DNA of 64,000 bases from Alkalihalobacillus bogoriensis ATCC BAA-922 (GCF_000621445.1 NZ_JHYI01000026.1:22901-86900), one strand, 5' to 3'. Counted from the stretch's first letter, positions 53,957 to 63,787 are shown. Translations and numbers: made by a program. The notes: generated from the sequence alone by a model not told the origin.

Positions 53957-54141
53957 TTTCGGACACATGCTCCTTTATTTTCCAATATTTAGGCGTTCTT
54001 TAAATTTAACGGACTTACGTTCCGCTAGTTCACAAAAGATACGGTTGTTTTTGCGGAAAATCTGCAAATAACGGAACTGATGTCCGAACCGAATGGAGAA
54101 AGGCTGTTTTTTAAGGCATTAGCGGAATAGATGTCTGTTAC
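53957..54141. repeat. Four-unit CGGA-N7-TCCG repeat element, copy D
   Basis: Units start at 53960, 54010, 54072 and 54123 (spacing 50, 62, 51). More worn than the others: unit 1 is CGGACACATGCTCCT and unit 4 has TCTG for TCCG. It lies between convergent genes, before a terminator. Confidence 0.85.
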
Positions 54142-54159
54142 GAACGTGTGAAGATAAAT

Positions 54160-54187
54160 AAAACCCAACTCCATGGAGTTGGGTTTT
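54160..54187. terminator. Bidirectional terminator
   Basis: A perfect 28-bp palindrome: AAAACCCAACTCCA and its exact complement. It serves aprX and htpX, which converge here. Confidence 0.92.
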
Positions 54188-54191
54188 ATGA

Positions 54192-55106
54192 TTAGCGTTG
54201 CTCTAGTCGGGCAATTCGATCATCTAAGTCAGGGTGGGATGAGAATAGTTTCGATACGCCACCTTTTCCACTAATCTTTAATGTTTGAACAGCGGAATCA
54301 TCTTGACGATTGTCCGATACTCGATTCACATGTTGTTTCAATGAACGTAGGGCGTGTGCCATTTTATCTCGGCCTGCTAAGTCGGCCCCGCCTCTGTCTG
54401 CATGGTATTCGCGGTAACGTGAGAATGCCATAACGACGATACTTCCGAGAATAGAAAATAAAATTTGGAAAATAATGATTGCTGCAAAACGAACAATCCA
54501 TTGTAATTCTGATCGGACAAAACGAGAAACGATGATCGCAGCAATTCTTGAAAAGAATACAACAAAAGTGTTAACAACACCTTGTAATAATGTCATTGTG
54601 ACCATATCGCCATTCGTAATGTGAGCAACTTCATGGGCGATGACACCTTCAACCGCATCATCATCCATATAGTTTAATAGTCCAGATGAAACGGCTACAA
54701 GGGAGCGTTTTTTTGATGGACCTGTAGCAAAAGCGTTCACTTCGCCAGATTGATAAATACCAACTTCAGGCATATGTGTAAGTCCAGCAGCGCGAGAAAG
54801 GCGGTGGACTTTTTCAACGACAGAACGTTCTTGTGCTGTTAAAGAGCCATTTGGATCAAGAACTTTGACATTCATCATTTTTTTGGCCATCCATCTTGAA
54901 AGTGCTAACGATATGAATGACCCCGAAAACCCAACGAGTATACTAAATACCATTAAAGAGGTATAGTCAATTCCTAACCCAGGTCCTCCTGTTTCAAAAC
55001 CCCCACCGTTAATACCTGTGTATCTTGTAATTAAAGACCATACAATCACAATGGTCGTCATAACAAGAATATTTGTTAATAAGAAAAACAGTACGCGTTT
55101 TCCCAT
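54192..55106 (-). CDS. htpX: HtpX membrane metalloprotease
   Basis: 304 residues. Two N-terminal helices (about 5-27 and 48-70), the zinc site HEVAH (H158, E159, H162) with the third ligand in [15 protein letters not shown], and two more helices at about 170-220. The M48B family degrades misfolded membrane proteins with FtsH. In minus-strand sense GGAGGAGAGA lies before the ATG. Confidence 0.95.
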   Translation of the reverse strand: MGKRVLFFLLTNILVMTTIVIVWSLITRYTGINGGGFETGGPGLGIDYTSLMVFSILVGFSGSFISLALSRWMAKKMMNVKVLDPNGSLTAQERSVVEKVHRLSRAAGLTHMPEVGIYQSGEVNAFATGPSKKRSLVAVSSGLLNYMDDDAVEGVIAHEVAHITNGDMVTMTLLQGVVNTFVVFFSRIAAIIVSRFVRSELQWIVRFAAIIIFQILFSILGSIVVMAFSRYREYHADRGGADLAGRDKMAHALRSLKQHVNRVSDNRQDDSAVQTLKISGKGGVSKLFSSHPDLDDRIARLEQR

Positions 55107-55235
55107 TCTCTCTCCTCCATTCTTTTTATCTTTTTATATTCTAACATGTAATACGAGCGGAGTGAGAGAATGGTTGCGCTTTTTTTGGCTGCCAGTTTTT
55201 AGTTGAAGAAATGACCGTGTATCTTTATTTACATT

Positions 55236-55264
55236 AAAAAAGCACCCGGGTGGGGCGCTTTTTT
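55236..55264 (-). terminator. Terminator behind the YjcZ-type gene
   Basis: AAAAAAGC-ACCC and GGG-GCGCTTTTTT form a GC-rich hairpin with T runs on both strands. Confidence 0.75.
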
Positions 55265-55278
55265 AATTAAAATTTATA

Positions 55279-55446
55279 TTAGCAAGGTGTTACTGGTGCT
55301 GCAGCTGCTGGTTTTACAAATGCAGCTCCAACGATAATTAATAAAATAAACAACACCACAATTAAAGCGAATCCACCGCCGTGACCAACTCCAGCTACTG
55401 GTGCTGGGCAACCAGCTACAGGAGCGCCATACCCATATCCGTACAT
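55279..55446 (-). CDS. YjcZ-family sporulation peptide
   Basis: 55 residues: MYGYGYGAPVAGCPAPVAGV, then GHGGGFALIVVLFILLIIVG with the membrane helix, and a short Ala/Pro tail ending in C. The Gly-rich head followed by FALIVVLFILLIIVG is the hallmark of YjcZ/YuzJ-like spore-associated peptides. Ribosome site GGAGGGAA lies before the ATG (minus strand). It suggests a spore-forming organism. Confidence 0.9.
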   Translation of the reverse strand: MYGYGYGAPVAGCPAPVAGVGHGGGFALIVVLFILLIIVGAAFVKPAAAAPVTPC

Positions 55447-55677
55447 AACATTCCCTCCTTCCGTTAGATAGTACAGTGTATGTAACCACTAGTTACAATG
55501 ATTAGGCGAAAAGCTTGGAAAATAAAAAAAGATAACTTTTATTTTTCATAAATAAGATAGGCGAAAAGGATTATAAAGAAATTGTATAGAAATTGGTAAT
55601 GCAAATTTAATCTTGTCCACCTAGGATTAATGATATGATAGATAAGTAACTAGACCTGTTGTTGGAGGGACCAGTCC

Positions 55678-56625
55678 ATGATTAAAGAGCGATTACAATT
55701 GGCAATTGAGAACGTAGAAAAGGTTGTTGTCGGAAAAAAAGAAGAAATTATACTTAGTCTTTCTGCGATGTTAGCAGGGGGGCATGTTTTACTGGAAGAT
55801 GTACCTGGTGTCGGAAAAACGATGTTAGTGAAAGCAATAGCAAGGACATTAGGAGCTGACTTTAAACGGATTCAGTTTACGCCGGATATGCTTCCGTCTG
55901 ATGTGACAGGCGTTTCAATTTATAATCAAAAAACTCTGAGTTTTGAATTTCGTCCTGGTCCAATTATGGCAAATGTTGTCCTTGCTGATGAAATAAACCG
56001 AACTTCCCCGAAAACGCAAGCAGCCTTGCTTGAAGCGTTAGAGGAAGGTAGGGTAACGATTGATGGGGAAACGATGGTGTTATCAAAACCGTTTTTTGTG
56101 ATGGCGACACAGAACCCAATTGAATATGCAGGAACTTATCCGTTGCCAGAAGCACAGTTAGATCGTTTTTTGTTAAAATTAAAAATTGGGTATCCAACAA
56201 GAGAAGATGAACTTGAAGTGTTACATCGTGTTGAAAAAAGCCATCCAATTGATAGATTAGAGTCGATTTTAGATTTAGAGGCTTTAGTGAAAATGCAAGA
56301 AGCTGTACAACGTGTTTATGTGGATGACCTTGTTAAAACGTATATCATAGATGTTGTGAATGAAACAAGAGACCATAAAGCTGTACGCTTAGGAGTAAGT
56401 CCGCGTGGGTCAATAGCATTAATGAAAGTCGCTCAAGCTTATGCTTTTCTAGAAGACCGAGATTACGTCATTCCTGATGATGTAAAATATTTAGCCCCAT
56501 ATGTATTGTCACATCGTATTATTGTGAAATCTGATATTAACTTTTCAAATACGACGCAAGAGTCTGTTGTAAAGGATGTACTGAAAAGAGTATCGGTTCC
56601 TATGGTAAAAAAGGATGGCATTTAA
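55678..56625 (+). CDS. yeaC: MoxR-family AAA ATPase
   Basis: 315 residues. Walker A DVPGVGKT (41-48), Walker B LADEIN (102-107), sensor ATQNP, and arginine-finger region PEAQLDRF. MoxR ATPases act as chaperones with DUF58 and transglutaminase-like partners, and both genes follow directly. The order yeaC-yeaD-yebA-guaA is that of B. subtilis. TTGGAGGG lies before the ATG. The cell process is not known. Confidence 0.92.
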   Translation: MIKERLQLAIENVEKVVVGKKEEIILSLSAMLAGGHVLLEDVPGVGKTMLVKAIARTLGADFKRIQFTPDMLPSDVTGVSIYNQKTLSFEFRPGPIMANVVLADEINRTSPKTQAALLEALEEGRVTIDGETMVLSKPFFVMATQNPIEYAGTYPLPEAQLDRFLLKLKIGYPTREDELEVLHRVEKSHPIDRLESILDLEALVKMQEAVQRVYVDDLVKTYIIDVVNETRDHKAVRLGVSPRGSIALMKVAQAYAFLEDRDYVIPDDVKYLAPYVLSHRIIVKSDINFSNTTQESVVKDVLKRVSVPMVKKDGI

Positions 56626-57837
56626 ATGAAATCTCCTTTTTCAAATTGGATGCCATACATTAAACCGCTGTTGTTACTTATTGTCAATGGGCTTGTGTTT
56701 GCCTATGCGATGTTTCAAGGCGGATTTGTAAGTTGGTTTTTGTTTTATAGTGTGCTTGTTCTTTCTTTGCTTTCTTGTAGCGTCATTTTTGTATCGTTTC
56801 GTTCCATTAAAATGGAAAGAGAAATTACACCGGATGTTGCATTGGCTGAGGATAGTGTTGACGTAACAATTCGAATGAAAAAACGTTTTTTTCATCCCTT
56901 TTACTATGTTCGGGTTCAAGATGTTATTCCGAAGTCATTAAGTCGAGCGGAAATTAGTGACAATGGAGGACTCTTTTTCTTCTCTTTTAACAAAACATTA
57001 ACGTTTGAATATCATATATATTCATTAATTAGAGGAGAACATGATTTTCAAGAAGTAGAAGTTGTAGTCGGTGATTTATTTGGTTTTTTTGAACGTAAGA
57101 AACGCTTGCCAATAATAACAAGGATGGTCGTATATCCTCGTTATGAAAAATTAAATCGGTGGACGGTGTTTTCAAGTCGAGGGAATGAAGAAGGATCTTC
57201 TTTTGAAGAATCGTTTGAAGAAGAATTGTCGATTTCTAGCATCCGTAATTATATTCCGGGAGACCGACTGACGAGTATAGACTGGAAGCATTCTGCACGT
57301 AGTAATAAATTGATGACAAAAGAATTTGAATCTTACCAAGGTCAAGCTAGTAATCTTGCATTTTACTCGACTGCTTCAAAAGGAGAACTTGAGGCATTTG
57401 AACAGGCAGTCGTCCTTTGTGCGTCCATTGTTAATTTTTATTATAAAAAATCAATGCCTCTTGGATTTATCGGTTTTGATGAACAAGGACAATATACACC
57501 TCCGTCCGACCAACATTCTCAGTATCAACATTTTTATCGCCAGCTTGCAAGGGTGACACCTAAAAACGAAGCTCTCTTTTCGATAACGCCTATCGTTGAG
57601 TTGATGCGCGGGACAGCAACAACGATTATTACCGTTTCTTTGACGCTGCATCTTTGTGATTTAATCAATCAAATATTGGCAGTTAATGGGAAAGTGATGG
57701 TCTGTTTAATTAAACAAGAACGATCGGATATAGAAGAAATGAATCGAATTGAAAAAATAAGATTGAATGGTGTCCGTGTTTTTCAATTTATGGCGACACA
57801 CACTGATTTCAGAAATGAGCAGGTGAGTGAACTATGA
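56626..57837 (+). CDS. yeaD: DUF58 membrane protein
   Basis: 403 residues. Two N-terminal helices (about 12-60) and a soluble part with the DUF58 signature ISSIRNYIPGDRLTSIDWKH near 202-221, followed by a von Willebrand A-like region. The ATG follows the preceding stop without a gap (TAAATG), so it is co-translated with the MoxR gene. It is the usual partner of MoxR. Confidence 0.92.
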   Translation: MKSPFSNWMPYIKPLLLLIVNGLVFAYAMFQGGFVSWFLFYSVLVLSLLSCSVIFVSFRSIKMEREITPDVALAEDSVDVTIRMKKRFFHPFYYVRVQDVIPKSLSRAEISDNGGLFFFSFNKTLTFEYHIYSLIRGEHDFQEVEVVVGDLFGFFERKKRLPIITRMVVYPRYEKLNRWTVFSSRGNEEGSSFEESFEEELSISSIRNYIPGDRLTSIDWKHSARSNKLMTKEFESYQGQASNLAFYSTASKGELEAFEQAVVLCASIVNFYYKKSMPLGFIGFDEQGQYTPPSDQHSQYQHFYRQLARVTPKNEALFSITPIVELMRGTATTIITVSLTLHLCDLINQILAVNGKVMVCLIKQERSDIEEMNRIEKIRLNGVRVFQFMATHTDFRNEQVSEL

Positions 57838-59993
57838 GGCATGAACAAAATCGACAAGGAAACAGCTTTGGGCTTTACGTTCTAGGTCTGCTACTTTTCC
57901 TTGAATGGATGTATCCGTTGCCGTATGTAACAGATACAGGATATATCTCAATTTTTGTTATCTTTACATTCATTTTCTTTGTTATTACCTATTGTCAGTT
58001 GCGTGTATGGCTTTCCTTTTTGTTGAAATGTTTTTTTATAGGTTATGGATTACACGTCATGTTTTTTTCTGAAATGTTTCTATCATTAGGATGGTTTTCG
58101 ATATTCCTTGATGATGTAACTTATAATTTATCCCTTATGGTAGCTGGACAATGGAATGGATTAACTGATATTTTTCGAAGTTTACTGTTCTTTATCCTAT
58201 TGGCTGTTATGAGTTATTTGATTTTTTATTGGACAACACAATTAAAACGAATCTTGCTGTTTTTTGTTTTCACTATTATTTATATTACTTTCATTGATAC
58301 GTTTACCCTTTATGATGCTGGTTTTGCGATTGTCCGTACGTTTTTATTTGGTTTTCTATTGTTGGGTCTTTTGACGATGTATCGTGTGATAGAACGTGAA
58401 AAAGTGGGTACGTATTCAAAAGTATTGCCAGCAAGATTAGTCGTGTCGCTGATTGTGATTGTATCGATGTCGGCTTCGTTAGGTTATGCTGCACCTAAGT
58501 TTGACCCGCAGTGGGGCGACCCTGTTCCTTATATGAAATCGGCTTTTGGGCTTAATCCAAATGCTATAAGTCCTGCACAAACGATCGGATATGGCACAAA
58601 TGATGAAAGGTTAGGCGGGGGATTTGATATGGATGAAACCCCAGTCTTTTATGCTACAGCATCGAAACCACATTATTGGCGTGGGGAGTCTAAAGATTTT
58701 TATACCGGGAGAGGTTGGGAACAAACAACTCCTGAAATTTTAGGTGAACAATCTAATTTTTATGAACCACAAGTTCCTGTTGAAACACTAGAAGCACAAG
58801 TGGAGATGACGGGAAATCATGAATTCGACCATTTGTTTTACCCCGGGGACCTGACCAATGTTTCCTCCGAAGAAAATCCTTCTGTGTATATTGACCAATT
58901 TACTGGAAAAGCCTTTTCATATGATATTGATATGAATTCGTTTGTGCTTCCTTTGTATCAAATTGAATATGGTTATCCAGAATATTCGAGAACTGCTTTA
59001 CGAGAAGACTCGGGAGAAGACCCAGAAGAAATAAAGCAGTATTATTTACAATTACCTGAAACATTGCCAGAACGTGTTACTACGTTAGCGGAAACAATTG
59101 TAGCCAATCAAGAGAATCGTTATGACAAGGCTCGCACAATTGAACGATATTTTACAATGGCTGGCTTTCAGTATGAAACACGATTCGTAGCTGTTCCAGG
59201 GCCAGGTGAAGACTATGTCGATCAATTTTTATTTGAGACGCAACGTGGATATTGTGATAATTTCTCAACTTCCATGGTCGTTTTATTGCGTTCGGTTGGA
59301 ATCCCTGCTCGTTGGGTAAAGGGTTTTACGCAAGGTGAACGACTAGAATATGTCGGGGAAGATTCTTATCAATATGAAGTGACAAATGCGAACGCTCATT
59401 CCTGGGTGGAAGTGTATTTTGCGGATAGTGGTTGGGTTCCATTCGAGCCGACGAGAGGATTTGAACAACCGATCGACTTTACGAGTGAATGGGAATCTCG
59501 GGATGCTGATGTTGATATTGAGCAGTTGCAAGAGCGATACGATGAAGAAGTAGAAGAAGTGATGGCTCCTGTTGACGAAAATCAAACTCCAATACTTGGG
59601 GGTAGAGGAGGAGCAAGTGTATCAATTAGCCTTATTCCTCTTTTGGTATCTCTAAGCGTTCTTTCTCTTTTTGCTTTCATCGCCTTTTATAACCGAAAAA
59701 AAATAATCATTTTCTATATGTTGTTTCGTTATCAGTCTAAACAGGGAGAGGATACGTTTAATGATGCGTATGCTACATTGTTATGGCTCTTACAGTTTGT
59801 TGGAATGAAGAAAAATGAAGGTGAAACAATGAGAGAATATGCAAAACGAGTAGACTCTTTGTATTCCATGGATGAAATGACGGCGTTAACGGCAAACTAT
59901 GAAAGAGTTAGTTATGGGAATGCTCCTTCTGAAAAACTATGGAGTGAGAGCAGGCGACTGTGGAAAACGATTGTGCGACGAATCGGTTCTTGA
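57834..59993 (+). CDS. yebA: Transglutaminase-like membrane protein
   Basis: 719 residues. About six helices in the first 215 residues, then an extracytoplasmic transglutaminase/cysteine-protease-like domain with Cys474 in RGYCDNFSTSMVVLLRSVGI, His in NANAHSWVEVYF and Asp/Glu in the following WVPFEPT region; a further helix (about 600-622) and a cytoplasmic DUF4129-like tail end the protein. ATGA overlap with the DUF58 gene. The trio is thought to assemble or modify an envelope protein; no target is known. Confidence 0.92.
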   Translation: MRHEQNRQGNSFGLYVLGLLLFLEWMYPLPYVTDTGYISIFVIFTFIFFVITYCQLRVWLSFLLKCFFIGYGLHVMFFSEMFLSLGWFSIFLDDVTYNLSLMVAGQWNGLTDIFRSLLFFILLAVMSYLIFYWTTQLKRILLFFVFTIIYITFIDTFTLYDAGFAIVRTFLFGFLLLGLLTMYRVIEREKVGTYSKVLPARLVVSLIVIVSMSASLGYAAPKFDPQWGDPVPYMKSAFGLNPNAISPAQTIGYGTNDERLGGGFDMDETPVFYATASKPHYWRGESKDFYTGRGWEQTTPEILGEQSNFYEPQVPVETLEAQVEMTGNHEFDHLFYPGDLTNVSSEENPSVYIDQFTGKAFSYDIDMNSFVLPLYQIEYGYPEYSRTALREDSGEDPEEIKQYYLQLPETLPERVTTLAETIVANQENRYDKARTIERYFTMAGFQYETRFVAVPGPGEDYVDQFLFETQRGYCDNFSTSMVVLLRSVGIPARWVKGFTQGERLEYVGEDSYQYEVTNANAHSWVEVYFADSGWVPFEPTRGFEQPIDFTSEWESRDADVDIEQLQERYDEEVEEVMAPVDENQTPILGGRGGASVSISLIPLLVSLSVLSLFAFIAFYNRKKIIIFYMLFRYQSKQGEDTFNDAYATLLWLLQFVGMKKNEGETMREYAKRVDSLYSMDEMTALTANYERVSYGNAPSEKLWSESRRLWKTIVRRIGS

Positions 59994-60057
59994 CCAAGTG
60001 AAGGCGTTACGTTACAATGAATCTCAGATTTTATGTCGAGAAACGTCAATAAAGATT

Positions 60058-60127
60058 CCTTCATATATTCTTAGGGATAGGGCCTAAGAGTTTCTACAAA
60101 CCACCGTAAATGGTTTGACTATGGAGG
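60058..60127 (+). promoter_or_regulatory. Guanine-type purine riboswitch before guaA
   Basis: P1 is CCTTCATA/TATGGAGG; the core has TATATTCTTAGGGATAGGGC and TTTCTACAAACCACCGTAAA with TGGTTTGACTATG. The base before TATG is C (GACTATG), the mark of guanine/hypoxanthine specificity. Confidence 0.93.
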
Positions 60128-60162
60128 CGGAATGTTTTAAAAAGTTAGATTCTGCCTTTATA
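60125..60162 (+). terminator. Riboswitch-controlled terminator of guaA
   Basis: AGGCGGAAT and ATTCTGCCTT with a T-rich tail. The 5' arm shares AGG with the 3' side of P1, so ligand binding and termination are linked. Confidence 0.8.
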
Positions 60163-60246
60163 TACCTTTATAGGCTATAAAGATAAATCTAGCTTTTTCT
60201 TTACATATAAAAACCAGTAAATAAAAAGATGAGGGTGGAGTATGAC

Positions 60247-61785
60247 ATGGAAAAAGTGAATGAAATGATTGTTGTTTTGGACTTTGGTGGTCAATACAAT
60301 CAGTTAATTGCACGCAGAATCCGCGATTTAGGTGTATATAGTGAATTGCATCCAAATACGATTACAGCTGAAGAAATTAAAGAAATGAATCCGACGGGTA
60401 TTATTTTTTCAGGTGGTCCCAATAGTGCATATGTTGAAGGAGCACCTAAATGTGATGAGGAAATTTATGAGTTAGGTATTCCGATTCTAGGGATTTGTTA
60501 TGGAATGCAGCTCATGACCCAGCATTTCGGTGGAAAAGTCGAAGCAGCTGAACATAGAGAGTATGGGAAAGCAAATATTAAAATTGAAAATCAATCCAAA
60601 TTATATAAAGGTCTTCCAATCGAACAGCCTGTGTGGATGAGTCATGGCGATCTAATTGTCGCTCCACCAGAAGGGTTTGTTGTAGATGCTTTTAATCCGT
60701 CTTGTCCGGTTGCAGGGATGAGTAATGAGGCCAAACAAATGTATGGTGTTCAATTCCATCCAGAAGTTCGCCACTCACAATTTGGAAATGAGTTATTGAA
60801 AAACTTTGTTTATGAAGTATGTCAGTGTAAAGGTGATTGGTCAATGGAAAACTTCATTGACATTGAAATGGCGAAAATTAAAGAACTAGTAGGAGACAAA
60901 AAAGTCCTATGTGCTTTAAGTGGTGGCGTTGATTCTTCGGTTGTTGCTGTTCTTATTCATAAAGCGATTGGCGACCAATTAACATGTATGTTTATAGATC
61001 ATGGTCTATTGCGCAAAGGGGAAGCGGATAGTGTCATGAAAACCTTCAGTGAAGGATTCAATATGAATGTCATAAAAATTGACGCTCAGGAACGCTTCTT
61101 ATCAAAGCTAGCAGGCGTTGAAGACCCAGAACAAAAACGAAAAATTATCGGTAATGAATTTATTTATGTGTTTGAAGAGGAATCTGAAAAATTACAGGAT
61201 ATGGACTTTTTAGCTCAAGGAACATTGTATACAGATATTGTTGAAAGTGGTACGGCAACAGCACAAACAATTAAATCGCACCATAATGTTGGTGGATTAC
61301 CAGAAGATATGAAGTTTGAGTTGATTGAACCATTGAATACTTTATTTAAAGATGAAGTTCGTAAACTAGGATCTGAACTCGGGATTCCGGATGAAATTGT
61401 ATGGAGACAACCTTTCCCAGGACCTGGGCTTGGTATTCGTGTGTTAGGTGAAATCACAGAAGAAAAACTAGAGATTGTTCGTGAATCAGATGCAATCTTA
61501 AGAGAAGAAATTAAGAAAGCTGGACTTGATCGTGAAATTTGGCAGTATTTCACAGCACTCCCGAATATGCGTAGTGTTGGGGTTATGGGAGATGCAAGAA
61601 CATATGACTACACAGTCGGAATCCGTGCTGTTACATCAATTGATGGCATGACGTCAGACTGGGCTAGAATTCCTTATGATGTATTAGAAATCATTTCAAC
61701 ACGTATTGTTAATGAAGTAAAGCATGTCAATCGTGTTGTGTATGATGTTACATCAAAACCGCCAGCTACGATTGAATGGGAGTAA
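60247..61785 (+). CDS. guaA: GMP synthase (glutamine-hydrolysing)
   Basis: 512 residues, full length. Class I amidotransferase triad: Cys84 in LGICYGMQ and the His/Glu of QFHPEV; ATP-pyrophosphatase P-loop LSGGVDSS; C-terminal dimer domain ending [11 protein letters not shown]. It turns XMP into GMP. The ATG at 60247 follows GAGGGTGGAG; an upstream in-frame ATG at 60229 sits before that site. Controlled by the guanine riboswitch in its leader. Confidence 0.98.
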   Translation: MEKVNEMIVVLDFGGQYNQLIARRIRDLGVYSELHPNTITAEEIKEMNPTGIIFSGGPNSAYVEGAPKCDEEIYELGIPILGICYGMQLMTQHFGGKVEAAEHREYGKANIKIENQSKLYKGLPIEQPVWMSHGDLIVAPPEGFVVDAFNPSCPVAGMSNEAKQMYGVQFHPEVRHSQFGNELLKNFVYEVCQCKGDWSMENFIDIEMAKIKELVGDKKVLCALSGGVDSSVVAVLIHKAIGDQLTCMFIDHGLLRKGEADSVMKTFSEGFNMNVIKIDAQERFLSKLAGVEDPEQKRKIIGNEFIYVFEEESEKLQDMDFLAQGTLYTDIVESGTATAQTIKSHHNVGGLPEDMKFELIEPLNTLFKDEVRKLGSELGIPDEIVWRQPFPGPGLGIRVLGEITEEKLEIVRESDAILREEIKKAGLDREIWQYFTALPNMRSVGVMGDARTYDYTVGIRAVTSIDGMTSDWARIPYDVLEIISTRIVNEVKHVNRVVYDVTSKPPATIEWE

Positions 61786-61893
61786 ACTGGATGATCACGA
61801 ATGTTTTTAAACTTTTTTTCTGAAACGTTCGGTTTTTGTATTGACAGATAAAACGGTGACTGCTACACTTTTCATGTATTCATTATAAACGAA

Positions 61894-61962
61894 TTTCGTA
61901 TAATCTTGGGAATATGGCCCATGAGTCTCTACCAAGCTACCGTAAATAGCTTAACTACGAAA
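61894..61962 (+). promoter_or_regulatory. Guanine-type purine riboswitch before pbuG
   Basis: P1 is TTTCGTA/TACGAAA; the core has TAATCTTGGGAATATGGCCC, GTCTCTACCAAGCTACCG and TAAATAGCTTAACTACG. The C in AACTACG again indicates guanine. It is a separate sequence from the guaA switch, not a recent copy. Confidence 0.93.
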
Positions 61963-62035
61963 GATCGGGATGAGTCGTGTTTGATAAAGTGTGCGCACCA
62001 TTTTAGTCATTCACCTTTCCAGATTTTTTGTTGTC

Positions 62036-62069
62036 AAAGCTTCAGGTAGAATTTACCTGGAGCTTTTTT
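62036..62069 (+). terminator. Riboswitch-controlled terminator of pbuG
   Basis: AAAGCTTCAGGTA and TACCTGGAGCTTT pair with one G-U-type step, then T6. Confidence 0.88.
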
Positions 62070-62133
62070 GATCTAATTGGAATCTGGTTCTAATCATTGT
62101 ACAAATTAATAGTAAGTAGGGGGTATGTTTTCA

Positions 62134-63447
62134 ATGGATCGTTATTTCGGTTTTAAAGAGCAAGGGACAAGTTACCGCCAAGAAACGGTAGCAGGGATTA
62201 CTACGTTTTTAGCAATGGCTTATATTTTATTTGTGAACCCAGATATTTTAGCTGCCGCAGGGATGGACCAACAAGCAGTATTTGTTGCGACTGCGTTAGC
62301 AGCAGCTATCGGTACAATTATCATGGGATTATTAGCTAACTATCCTATTGCATTAGCACCAGGTATGGGGTTGAACGCCTTTTTTGCTTTTTCTGTTGTT
62401 ATTGGTCTAGGGATTGATTGGCAAATTGCATTGTTTGGTGTTTTTGTTTCAGGTATTATCTTTATTATTATTACATTAACTGGTCTTCGTGAGGTTATTA
62501 TTAATGCGATTCCAGCAGAGTTAAAGTACGCAGCGGCAGCTGGTATTGGATTATTTATCGCATTTATTGGATTAAAAGCAGCGGGAATTGTTGTTCCTTA
62601 TGAAGCAACTGCTGTTACACTAGGTGACTTAACTCAAGCGCCTACATTGCTTGCTATCTTTGGTGTGATTATAACGGTTATCTTTATGGTTCGTGGTGTA
62701 AAAGGCGGTATTTTTTACGGAATGATTATTACTTCGATTGTTGGGGTCATATTCGGTGTTATTGAACGCCCTACAGCAATTGTAAGCTCGATTCCGAGTT
62801 TAAGTCCTACTTTTGGTCAAGCGTTCTTTTATATTGGTGAAGTTGGTTGGTCAGAAGTATTCACATTGAAATTATTAGTTGTTATTTTAACTTTCCTATT
62901 TGTTGATTTCTTTGATACGGCAGGAACATTGTACGCTGTATCGAACCAAGCAGGGTTTGTGAAAAATAATAAATTACCTCGTGCAAATCGGGCGTTATTA
63001 GCAGACTCTAGTGCCACTTCCATTGGTGCTATTTTAGGAACATCTACAACAACTGCATATATTGAGTCTTCAGCTGGGGTGGCAGCTGGTGGTCGTACCG
63101 GTTTTGCTTCATTAGTAACAGGAGTACTATTCTTATTCGCATTATTCTTTTCACCTTTATTAGCTGTCGTAACAAGTCAAGTTACAGCAGCAGCATTAAT
63201 TGTAGTTGGGATTTTGATGGCATCGTCACTTGGATTAATTGATTGGAAAAAATTCGAGATTGCTGTGCCGGCATTTGTCACAGTTGTCACAATGCCATTA
63301 ACATATAGCATTGCAAACGGAATTGCGTTAGGATTTATCTTATATCCGATTACAATGATTGTTAAAGGAAAAGCAAAAGATGTTCATCCGATTATGTACG
63401 TATTATTTGTTATCTTTGCTCTATACTTAGCATTCCTAACAAAATAA
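62134..63447 (+). CDS. pbuG: Guanine/hypoxanthine permease (AzgA family)
   Basis: 437 residues with about 12-14 helices. Family signatures: NYPIALAPGMGLNAFFAFSV in the substrate region and LFVDFFDTAGTLYAVSNQAG with the acidic motif. It imports guanine and hypoxanthine with protons. GGGGG precedes the ATG at 62134 by 10 nt; the ATG at 62125 lies against the ribosome site and is less likely. Confidence 0.95.
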   Translation: MDRYFGFKEQGTSYRQETVAGITTFLAMAYILFVNPDILAAAGMDQQAVFVATALAAAIGTIIMGLLANYPIALAPGMGLNAFFAFSVVIGLGIDWQIALFGVFVSGIIFIIITLTGLREVIINAIPAELKYAAAAGIGLFIAFIGLKAAGIVVPYEATAVTLGDLTQAPTLLAIFGVIITVIFMVRGVKGGIFYGMIITSIVGVIFGVIERPTAIVSSIPSLSPTFGQAFFYIGEVGWSEVFTLKLLVVILTFLFVDFFDTAGTLYAVSNQAGFVKNNKLPRANRALLADSSATSIGAILGTSTTTAYIESSAGVAAGGRTGFASLVTGVLFLFALFFSPLLAVVTSQVTAAALIVVGILMASSLGLIDWKKFEIAVPAFVTVVTMPLTYSIANGIALGFILYPITMIVKGKAKDVHPIMYVLFVIFALYLAFLTK

Positions 63448-63463
63448 TATGTTGGATTAAAAG

Positions 63464-63498
63464 AAAAGAGGGACCTTTTTGAAGGGACCCTCTTTTTT
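63464..63498 (+). terminator. Terminator of pbuG
   Basis: AAAAGAGGG and CCCTCTTTT with an inner CCTT/AAGG stem, then T. Confidence 0.9.
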
Positions 63499-63628
63499 CA
63501 TTTTGTATTAAGGTGGAAAAGATTTCATGGGCAAAATCTATTGCTTTCTTATTGGAATCTTGGTATGATTATTTTCGTTGTCATAACAAAGCAACCAACG
63601 GCAATAAAATGTTTTTTTGAAAAAAGGG

Positions 63629-63657
63629 TTGACGTTGAAGTTGAAACTTGTTATGAT
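63629..63657 (+). promoter_or_regulatory. rRNA operon promoter
   Basis: TTGACG (63629-63634), 17-bp spacer, TATGAT (63652-63657), about 130 bases before the 16S gene. Confidence 0.9.
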
Positions 63658-63672
63658 ATTCAAGTCGCTGTT

Positions 63673-63693
63673 AGACACAAGGTGTCTGACACC
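63673..63693. repeat. Overlapping alternative hairpins in the rrn leader
   Basis: AGACAC/GTGTCT (63673-63687) and GGTGTC/GACACC (63681-63693) share the bases GTGTCT, so only one can form at a time. Confidence 0.55.
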
Positions 63694-63696
63694 GTA

Positions 63697-63714
63697 GCTC
63701 TTTGAAAACTGAAC
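63697..63714 (+). promoter_or_regulatory. boxA-like antitermination signal of rrn
   Basis: GCTCTTTGAAAACTGAAC, the sequence seen before 16S genes throughout Bacillus; it binds NusB/NusE. Confidence 0.8.
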
Positions 63715-63787
63715 AAGAAAAAGCCAAGCGAATTAAAGAGATAGTAATATCTCGTCAATGAATTATTTTTGAGCTATATCAAACACT

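Noticed and set aside
12365..54141. CRISPR array for the CGGA-N7-TCCG repeats
   Set aside because: Only four short units per place, in both orientations, with AT-rich similar spacers and no cas genes.
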